This document shows, piece by piece, positions 6,351 through 10,521 of a DNA stretch of 10,521 bases. How positions within the stretch are numbered: position 1 is the first letter of the stretch; every line of letters begins with the position of its first letter. Both the position numbers and the translations under genes were made by a program. Source of the stretch: Kiritimatiellia bacterium (GTDB taxonomy: Bacteria; Verrucomicrobiota; Kiritimatiellia; RFP12; DVOR01); NCBI GenBank assembly GCA_900771325.1, contig CAAGNN010000183.1, positions 1 to 10,521 of the forward strand, given 5' to 3'. Under the pieces are notes generated by a model. The model did no database searches and was not told the origin of the DNA. It saw nothing but the letters and a program-made list of their open reading frames with translations.

Positions 6351-6389
6351 GAGCGCAGCGCGCTACGAGCAATGTAGCGCGCTGCGCTC
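6351..6389. repeat. Perfect 16-bp inverted repeat with 7-base loop
   Basis: GAGCGCAGCGCGCTAC (6351-6366) is the exact reverse complement of GTAGCGCGCTGCGCTC (6374-6389), separated by GAGCAAT. The stem is very stable but no T-tract follows on the plus strand, so it is not a typical intrinsic terminator. It may be a REP-like palindromic element, a transcription barrier between the restriction region and the sulfatase operon, or an mRNA end stabiliser. Confidence 0.9.
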
Positions 6390-6400
6390 GCGAATAAGGC

Positions 6401-6429
6401 TTGCCTATTGAGTGGGGCTTTGATAGGCT
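6401..6429 (+). promoter_or_regulatory. Possible sulfatase operon promoter
   Basis: TTGCCT (6401-6406), a 17-base spacer and TAGGCT (6424-6429) preceded by TGA fit a weak sigma-70-like promoter with a TGn extension. It would give a 5' leader of about 38 bases before the sulfatase ATG at 6475. The -10 keeps only the essential T, A and T positions, so the call is tentative. Confidence 0.3.
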
Positions 6430-6474
6430 ATTGCCAGTATCTCCCGGAACAGGGGGAAGAGAAATGGAGACGAT

Positions 6475-8151
6475 ATGACCACGAGACGAGACTTTCTGAA
6501 GGCAACGGGCTGCGGTTTGGCGATGGGGGCTGCGGTGGCGGCCGCGCCGGCGTTGGCCCAGGCCCCGGCCAAGAAGCGGCCGAACATCCTCTTTATTATG
6601 ACCGATGACCACGCGGCGCACGCGATCACGGCCTATGGCTCGCGGATTAACAAGACGCCGAACCTGGACCGTCTGGCCACCGAGGGGGCGCTCTTCCAGG
6701 ATGTCTTCGTGACGAACTCGATTTGCGCGCCCTCGCGCGCGTGCATTCTCACCGGGATGTACAGCTGCCAGAATGGCGTGCCCTCCTTCAACGACCTCTC
6801 CCCGAAGATCAAGACCGTCGGCGGGACCTTGCGCGAGAGCGGCTACTACACCGCAATGCTCGGCAAGTGGCACATGGGCGGAACGCACACGATGCGCGAT
6901 AGCGATTGGGACCGCTGGGCCATCTACCAGTGGCAGGGGGTCTACTTCGATACCTTCTTCCTGACCAATGCGGCCAAGTGTCCGCGCGGCTTCGAGGGGA
7001 ACCTGGACGCGAACAAGGGCCGCATCTCCTTCCCCGGCGAGTATGCCACCGACAACCTCACGCGCGTGACCAAGAGCGTCATCGACGAGGCGGTGGAGCA
7101 GGACAAGCCCTTCTGCGTCTTTATGCTGCACAAGGCCCCGCACCGCAACTGGCTGCCGAGCCCGAAGTATAAGGCCGCCTTCCGCGCCAAGACGCTGGCG
7201 GACATCCCCTGCCCCGATACGATTTTCGACGACTTCAAGGGCCGTGCCTCGCCCATCAAGCGCACGGCGATGACCCTCGAGCACCACATGCGCATCGAGG
7301 AGGACCTCAAGCTGACCGAGTACTTCTCCGAGGGCGGCCAGTTCCCGGGGGTTGATCCCGCGCAGTACAAGAGCGGCGAGAGCCGCGGCCGCTGGCCGAA
7401 GGAGTTGCGCGACGAGCAGGGCTTGAGCGCCGACGAGCGCGAACGCCGCCGCCGCGAGCGTATCAAGCTCTCCTACCTGCGCTATATGCAGGATTACCTC
7501 GCCTGCGTGCAGAGCGTCGATGACAGCGTTGGCGAAATGCTCGACTACCTGAAGGCCAAGGGGCTCGACGAGAACACCATCGTCATCTACACCGCCGACC
7601 AGGGCTTCTTCCTCGGCGACCACGGCCTCTACGACAAGCGCTTTATGATGGAAGAGACCCTCAAGATGCCCTTCCTCGTGCGCTGGCCCGCCGCCGTCAA
7701 GCCCGGCACGGTGAATACCGACCTGATCACCAACGTCGACTTCGCGGCCTTCTTCGCCGACGCCGCCGGGGCTCCCCAGCCGGCCAACTGGCAGGGCCGC
7801 TCCTTCCTGCCCAATATCACCACCGGCACCCCGAAGGATTGGCGCAAGAGCTTCTACTACCGCTACTACATCGAAGGCGGAGAGCACAACACCCCCGCCC
7901 ATTACGGCGTGCGTACCCCGCGCTACAAGCTCATCCGCTACTACAAGGTGGACGAGTGGGAGCTCTTTGACCTAAAGAAGGACCCCGAGGAACTCGAGAA
8001 TGTCTACGGCAAGCGCGAGTACGCCAAGGTGACCGAGACGCTCAAGAACGAACTCTTCCGTCTGAAGAATGCCCTCGGCGATTCGGACCAGTACTACGAT
8101 TGCGGCGAGTATGACACCCGCCATCGCATTGACACCAGCCTCTTTGAATAA
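6475..8151 (+). CDS. Tat-exported family S1 sulfatase
   Basis: A 558-residue formylglycine-dependent sulfatase, hydrolysing sulfate esters, probably on a polysaccharide. The N-terminus MTTRRDFLK is a twin-arginine signal, with likely cleavage after ALAQA (about residue 30), so it acts outside the cytoplasm. Asp44-Asp45 (MTDDH) are metal ligands. Cys84 in CAPSRA is the residue converted to formylglycine; being Cys, it suits either FGE or the anaerobic radical enzyme anSME. HKAPH (219-223) and YTADQG with Asp375-Gln376 complete the active site. The sequence resembles N-acetylglucosamine-6-sulfatase and iduronate-sulfatase-like members, but the substrate cannot be fixed from sequence alone. GGAG (6466-6469) precedes the start. 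It is followed after 14 bases by a CBM9-like gene, and a GH35 gene lies further down, which supports glycan use. C-ending codons dominate, more so than in the restriction genes upstream. Confidence 0.95.
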   Translation: MTTRRDFLKATGCGLAMGAAVAAAPALAQAPAKKRPNILFIMTDDHAAHAITAYGSRINKTPNLDRLATEGALFQDVFVTNSICAPSRACILTGMYSCQNGVPSFNDLSPKIKTVGGTLRESGYYTAMLGKWHMGGTHTMRDSDWDRWAIYQWQGVYFDTFFLTNAAKCPRGFEGNLDANKGRISFPGEYATDNLTRVTKSVIDEAVEQDKPFCVFMLHKAPHRNWLPSPKYKAAFRAKTLADIPCPDTIFDDFKGRASPIKRTAMTLEHHMRIEEDLKLTEYFSEGGQFPGVDPAQYKSGESRGRWPKELRDEQGLSADERERRRRERIKLSYLRYMQDYLACVQSVDDSVGEMLDYLKAKGLDENTIVIYTADQGFFLGDHGLYDKRFMMEETLKMPFLVRWPAAVKPGTVNTDLITNVDFAAFFADAAGAPQPANWQGRSFLPNITTGTPKDWRKSFYYRYYIEGGEHNTPAHYGVRTPRYKLIRYYKVDEWELFDLKKDPEELENVYGKREYAKVTETLKNELFRLKNALGDSDQYYDCGEYDTRHRIDTSLFE

Positions 8152-8165
8152 CGTAAGGAGATCCT

Positions 8166-8840
8166 ATGCGCACTGAATACACGATTAACAAGGTCGATCA
8201 TCTGCCGGACTTCGACCCAGAAGACCCCATCTGGCAGAAGGCCGAAGCCGGCGAGTTCGCCTACTGGCACGAGAAGAGCTCCGAGCACCACCCCGCCACC
8301 GTCCTGCGCGCCCTGCACGATGGCAATGACATCATGCTCTACTGGCAAGTGGCCGACCGCTACGTCCGCATCGTCCACACCGCCATCAACTCGATGGTCT
8401 GCGAGGATGCGTGCGTGGAAGCCTTCCTCCAGCCCTTGAAGATCGAGAAGGGCTACATCAACCTCGAGATTAACGCCGGCGGCTGCATCCACTCCTCGCA
8501 CATCCGCAACTGGACCCGCGCCCCCGGTGGCTTTGCCGACTTCGAGTATGTGGCCAAGGATACTATCCGCAAGCTCACCGCCAAGGGCAACCTCCCCCAG
8601 GTCATCGACCCCGAGACCTCCGAGCCGACCGCCTGGTGGATGATTGTCCGCATTCCCCGCGCCTACCTCGAGAGCGTCTTCGGCCCCCTGGGCGACCTCT
8701 CCGGCCAGACCTGGCAGGGCAACTTCTGCAAGTGCGCCGATTGCTCCAGCCGCCCGCACTGGGGAACCTTGATGCCCCAGAGCCCCGAGCTGAACTTCCA
8801 CGTGCCCAAGTACTTCAGCCCCATCAATTTTGGGAAGTAA
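8166..8840 (+). CDS. CBM9-like (DOMON-fold) carbohydrate-binding protein
   Basis: A 224-residue single-domain protein of the CBM9-like family. Diagnostic stretches are VCEDACVEAFLQP (about 78-90), the segment YINLEINAGGCIHSSH, a late WQGNFCKCAD, and the end FHVPKYFSPINFG. In this family the VxEDxCVExF and NFxKC stretches are conserved around the beta-sandwich. The role is presumably sugar binding linked to the sulfatase; no catalytic function is known to me for the stand-alone form. There is no signal peptide or membrane segment, so the protein is predicted cytoplasmic although its operon partner is exported. Three cysteines form a tight CxCxxC group (residues 188, 190, 193). TAAGGAG (8154-8160) with a five-base spacer supports the start. 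A strong terminator follows nine bases after the stop. Confidence 0.85.
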   Translation: MRTEYTINKVDHLPDFDPEDPIWQKAEAGEFAYWHEKSSEHHPATVLRALHDGNDIMLYWQVADRYVRIVHTAINSMVCEDACVEAFLQPLKIEKGYINLEINAGGCIHSSHIRNWTRAPGGFADFEYVAKDTIRKLTAKGNLPQVIDPETSEPTAWWMIVRIPRAYLESVFGPLGDLSGQTWQGNFCKCADCSSRPHWGTLMPQSPELNFHVPKYFSPINFGK

Positions 8841-8848
8841 TCTCCCGC

Positions 8849-8879
8849 ACGGCGCCCGGCCTCCGGGCGCCGTTTCTTT
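8849..8879 (+). terminator. Intrinsic terminator of the sulfatase operon
   Basis: ACGGCGCCCGG (8849-8859) pairs perfectly with CCGGGCGCCGT (8863-8873) around a CCT loop, and TTTCTTT follows. An 11-bp GC-rich stem plus a T-rich tract is a classic rho-independent terminator, closing the sulfatase-CBM9 transcript. Confidence 0.9.
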
Positions 8880-8889
8880 GCTTCTGCCA

Positions 8890-9924
8890 ATGTCCTCCCC
8901 CGCCTCCCCCGCCGCTGCCGATCTCCTCACCGAGGCCGGGCTCGTGGCCGCGCTCACCGCGCCCGATGCCACGCCCCTCTTCGCCCGCGCCCACGCCCTG
9001 CGCTTGCAGACCAAAGGCAACGCCGTCTTCTTGCGCGGGCTCGTCGAGCTCTCGAGCATCTGTGCGCGCGATTGCCTCTATTGCGGGATGCGCCGGAGCA
9101 ATCCGCACGCCCACCGCTATGCGATGGAGGATGACGAAATCCTCGCCTGCGCCCGCCTGGCCCAACAGCTCGACTTCGGCACCGTGGTCCTCCAAGCCGG
9201 CGAATGTCCGCAGTTGTGGACGCGCGAGCGGGTCGCCGAGCTGGTCCGGCGGATCAAAGGCGAGACCGGCCAGCGCGTCACCCTCTCCCTCGGCGAGCGC
9301 TCCGAGGCCGATACCGCCGCCTGGCGCGCAGCCGGGGCCGATCGCTACCTCCTGCGCTTCGAGACCTCCGACCGCGCCCTCTTCGCGCACATCCACCCCG
9401 GGGCCGCCCCCTCCGGCGGCGAGCACCCGCGCCTGGCGCAGTTGCGCCGGATGAAGGCGCAGGGCTACGAAATCGGCAGCGGCGTGATGGTCGGCCTGCC
9501 CGGGCAGAGCCTCGCCTCCGTGGCGCGCGACCTGCTCCTCTTCCGCGAGCTGGCGCTCGATATGGTCGGCCTAGGCCCCTACATTCCGCACCCGGAGACG
9601 CCCCTGGGCCGCGAGGCCACCCCCTCGAAGGTGCCCGCAACGGTCGACTTCACCTGCCGTTGCTACGCCCTCGCGCGCCTCCTCCTCCCCCACGCCAACA
9701 TCCCCTCCACCACCGCCCTCTCCACCATCGACCCCGCCCACGGCCGCGAGCGCGGCCTCACCTCCGGCGCCAACGTCTTTATGCCCAACCTCACCCCCGC
9801 CAACCGCCGCGAGGGCTACCTCATTTATCCTGGCAAGATCTGCGTCCGCGCCCCCGAGGCCGACAGCCTCGGCGCCCTCCACGCCCTCTTCGCCAAGCTC
9901 GGTCTGCGCCACGTCAGCGCCTGA
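8890..9924 (+). CDS. hydE: [FeFe]-hydrogenase maturation radical SAM protein HydE
   Basis: A 344-residue radical SAM enzyme. With HydG and HydF, HydE builds the 2Fe subcluster of the [FeFe]-hydrogenase H-cluster and is implicated in forming its dithiomethylamine bridge. The cluster motif CARDCLYCG (Cys58, Cys62, Cys65) binds the 4Fe-4S cluster, preceded by LRGLVELS, the HydE version of the entry strand. Later landmarks are LQAGE, SLGERS, LRFETSD, GSGVMVGLPGQ, LGPYIPHPETPLG, STTALSTID and GANVFMPNLTP, all typical of HydE rather than BioB or ThiH. Length fits the family (about 350). ATG 8890 is chosen because the longer in-frame start (8830) lies upstream of the terminator and overlaps the CBM9-like gene. 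There is no clear ribosome site before 8890. HydF, HydG and the hydrogenase are not in the window. An anaerobic, fermentative host is implied. Confidence 0.95.
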   Translation: MSSPASPAAADLLTEAGLVAALTAPDATPLFARAHALRLQTKGNAVFLRGLVELSSICARDCLYCGMRRSNPHAHRYAMEDDEILACARLAQQLDFGTVVLQAGECPQLWTRERVAELVRRIKGETGQRVTLSLGERSEADTAAWRAAGADRYLLRFETSDRALFAHIHPGAAPSGGEHPRLAQLRRMKAQGYEIGSGVMVGLPGQSLASVARDLLLFRELALDMVGLGPYIPHPETPLGREATPSKVPATVDFTCRCYALARLLLPHANIPSTTALSTIDPAHGRERGLTSGANVFMPNLTPANRREGYLIYPGKICVRAPEADSLGALHALFAKLGLRHVSA

Positions 9925-9963
9925 CTCCGAGTCGAAAAAAGTGCGCTTTTGCGTAGAAAATGC

Positions 9964-9992
9964 TTGCAAGCCGCTTAGACGTGTGCTACAAT
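9964..9992 (+). promoter_or_regulatory. Promoter of the tRNA-Gly/tRNA-Lys operon
   Basis: TTGCAA (9964-9969), a 17-base spacer and TACAAT (9987-9992) preceded by TGC form the best sigma-70-type promoter in the window. Transcription would start around 9999-10001, a few bases before a run of six T, and about 13 bases before the first tRNA. Confidence 0.85.
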
Positions 9993-10012
9993 TACCCCCG
10001 TTTTTTGAGCGT

Positions 10013-10088
10013 GCGAACTTAGCTCAATTGGCAGAGCTCCACCTTGCCAAGGTGGAGGTTGAGGGTTCGAGTCCCTTAGTTCGCTCCA
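10013..10088 (+). tRNA. tRNA-Gly (anticodon GCC)
   Basis: The 76-base cloverleaf has acceptor arms GCGAACT and AGTTCGC, a D-arm (AGCTC...GAGCT), and anticodon arm CCACC/GGTGG enclosing TTGCCAA. The T-arm is GAGGG-TTCGAGT-CCCTT with a terminal G-T pair. The discriminator T is followed by an encoded CCA end. The anticodon GCC reads GGC and GGT glycine codons. It is first in a two-tRNA transcript. Confidence 0.96.
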
Positions 10089-10094
10089 TCCTTT

Positions 10095-10170
10095 GGGGGT
10101 GTAGCTCAGTTGGTAGAGCAAGTGACTCTTAATCACTGGGTCCACGGTTCGAGCCCGTGCACCCCTACCA
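10095..10170 (+). tRNA. tRNA-Lys (anticodon CTT)
   Basis: The 76-base cloverleaf has acceptor arms GGGGGTG and CACCCCT (first pair G-T), a D-arm starting GCTCAG, and anticodon arm AGTGA/TCACT enclosing CTCTTAA. The T-arm is CACGG-TTCGAGC-CCGTG. The discriminator A is followed by encoded CCA. The anticodon CTT reads AAG, the lysine codon favoured by the GC-rich genes here. It lies six bases after tRNA-Gly. Confidence 0.96.
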
Positions 10171-10183
10171 TTTAAGGAAGTCG

Positions 10184-10212
10184 AGAGGGCCGTCCGGTTG
10201 GGCGGCTCTTTT
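10184..10212 (+). terminator. Intrinsic terminator of the tRNA operon
   Basis: The core GCCGTCC (10189-10195) pairs with GGGCGGC (10200-10206) around a GGTT loop. The stem extends outward through AGAGG (10184-10188) and TCTTT (10207-10211), giving 12 pairs with three G-T wobbles, and it runs into a TTTT tract (10209-10212). It ends the tRNA transcript 14 bases after tRNA-Lys. Confidence 0.8.
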
Positions 10213-10293
10213 GCGTTTTGGGGCGGGGGGTGCGTACAAGAGAGGGCAGGGGGCAGACTTTTTGCGCGGGAGCGGTTTTTGGGGGTAGCGGGG

Positions 10294-10302
10294 TGTTATA
10301 CT
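10294..10302 (+). promoter_or_regulatory. Extended -10 promoter of the GH35 gene
   Basis: TGT followed by TATACT (10297-10302) is a TGn-extended -10 with no convincing -35. It lies 37 bases upstream of the GH35 start. The hexamer is identical to the one at 309-314. Confidence 0.5.
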
Positions 10303-10339
10303 GGGGGCTATCCAATGAACGCATTGAAAGGAAACGCGC

Positions 10340-10521
10340 ATGTTTGTGAAGAGAGCTCTGCAGGTTTTGGTGGCGTTAGGCGCGCTGGTGTGTGCCGCAC
10401 CGGCGGCGCGCGCGCAGGCGCAGCACCGCTTTGAAGTGGGCGAAGGGTGCTTTTTGCTTGATGGCAAGCCCTTTATTATTAAGGCGGCGGAGATGCACTA
10501 TCCGCGCATCCCCGAGGCCTA
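10340..10521 (+). CDS. GH35 beta-galactosidase, N-terminal part (cut by window end)
   Basis: The first 60 codons are present and the frame is open at the window edge. Residues 1-26 form a Sec signal peptide: MFVKR, a hydrophobic core LQVLVALGALVCAA, and likely cleavage at ARA or AQA. The mature part has FEVGEGCFLLDGKPFIIKAA (31-50) followed by EMHYPRIPEA, the conserved opening of glycoside hydrolase family 35. That family removes terminal beta-galactose from glycans. Catalytic glutamates would lie further downstream and cannot be checked. AAAGGAAA (about 10326-10333) is the ribosome site. It fits the sulfatase and CBM9-like genes as exported glycan-degradation equipment, but is a separate transcript. 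Confidence 0.85.
   Translation, partial: MFVKRALQVLVALGALVCAAPAARAQAQHRFEVGEGCFLLDGKPFIIKAAEMHYPRIPEA

Noticed and set aside
6157..7902. 581-residue open frame on the minus strand
   Set aside because: It is antisense to the well-supported sulfatase; long antisense frames are expected opposite GC-rich genes with C-ending codons.
8830..8889. Upstream in-frame start for hydE at 8830
   Set aside because: It overlaps the CBM9-like gene end and would place the terminator hairpin inside the coding region; HydE homology begins after 8890.
8094..9059. 321-residue minus-strand frame
   Set aside because: It lies opposite the CBM9-like gene and hydE and has low-complexity composition typical of antisense shadow.
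9935..9955. Terminator after hydE (AAAAG with CTTTT)
   Set aside because: The stem is short and A/T-rich with a weak tail, and is better read as part of the spacer before the tRNA promoter.
10013..10170. tRNA-linked integration site for the restriction region
   Set aside because: The tRNAs are 4 kb away beyond metabolic genes; I see no integrase and no duplicated tRNA 3' end.

Overview
The window looks like chromosomal DNA of a GC-rich, anaerobic, glycan-degrading bacterium. The evidence is an [FeFe]-hydrogenase maturase (HydE), a Tat-exported sulfatase, a CBM9-like protein and the start of a GH35 beta-galactosidase. That gene mix suggests the PVC group (Kiritimatiellota, Lentisphaerota or Verrucomicrobiota), but this is inference from content; no marker here fixes the phylum. 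All recognisable genes are on the plus strand.

The left two thirds (1-6474) is a defence and repeat region. It opens with a 22-bp minisatellite (1-166) and a heptanucleotide repeat (270-304). Next comes a hollowed-out type III restriction-modification operon. It holds an N-terminal fragment of mod (476-703), a doubtful 41-codon ORF carrying two long hairpins (709-834), an intact Fic protein (849-1679), and an N-terminal fragment of res that stops just after Walker A (1676-1969). Directly downstream is an apparently complete type IIS-like system: a FokI-type double adenine methyltransferase (2119-4056) and a large AlwI/Nt.BspD6I-type endonuclease (4069-6120). The 354-nt gap after it (6121-6474) holds a small diverged remnant of a second homologous endonuclease, a heptamer repeat, a perfect 16-bp inverted repeat and a possible promoter.

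The right third (6475-10521) is metabolic and housekeeping sequence. A sulfatase and a CBM9-like gene form a two-gene operon closed by a strong terminator. Then come hydE, a tRNA-Gly(GCC)/tRNA-Lys(CTT) operon with promoter and terminator, and the first 60 codons of a secreted GH35 enzyme.

The most interesting signals are four. (1) Both restriction-modification transcription units begin with a signal-peptide-like reading frame fused in frame to the modification gene, behind an extended -10 promoter. (2) Fic survives intact between the wreckage of mod and res, with an altered inhibitory motif and a palindrome overlapping a possible promoter. (3) A FokI-like double methyltransferase is paired with a nuclease of the nickase family, with no visible second subunit. 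(4) A fragment of a second endonuclease differs from the intact gene mainly at synonymous positions. I did not find a wholly new multi-gene system that I could defend.
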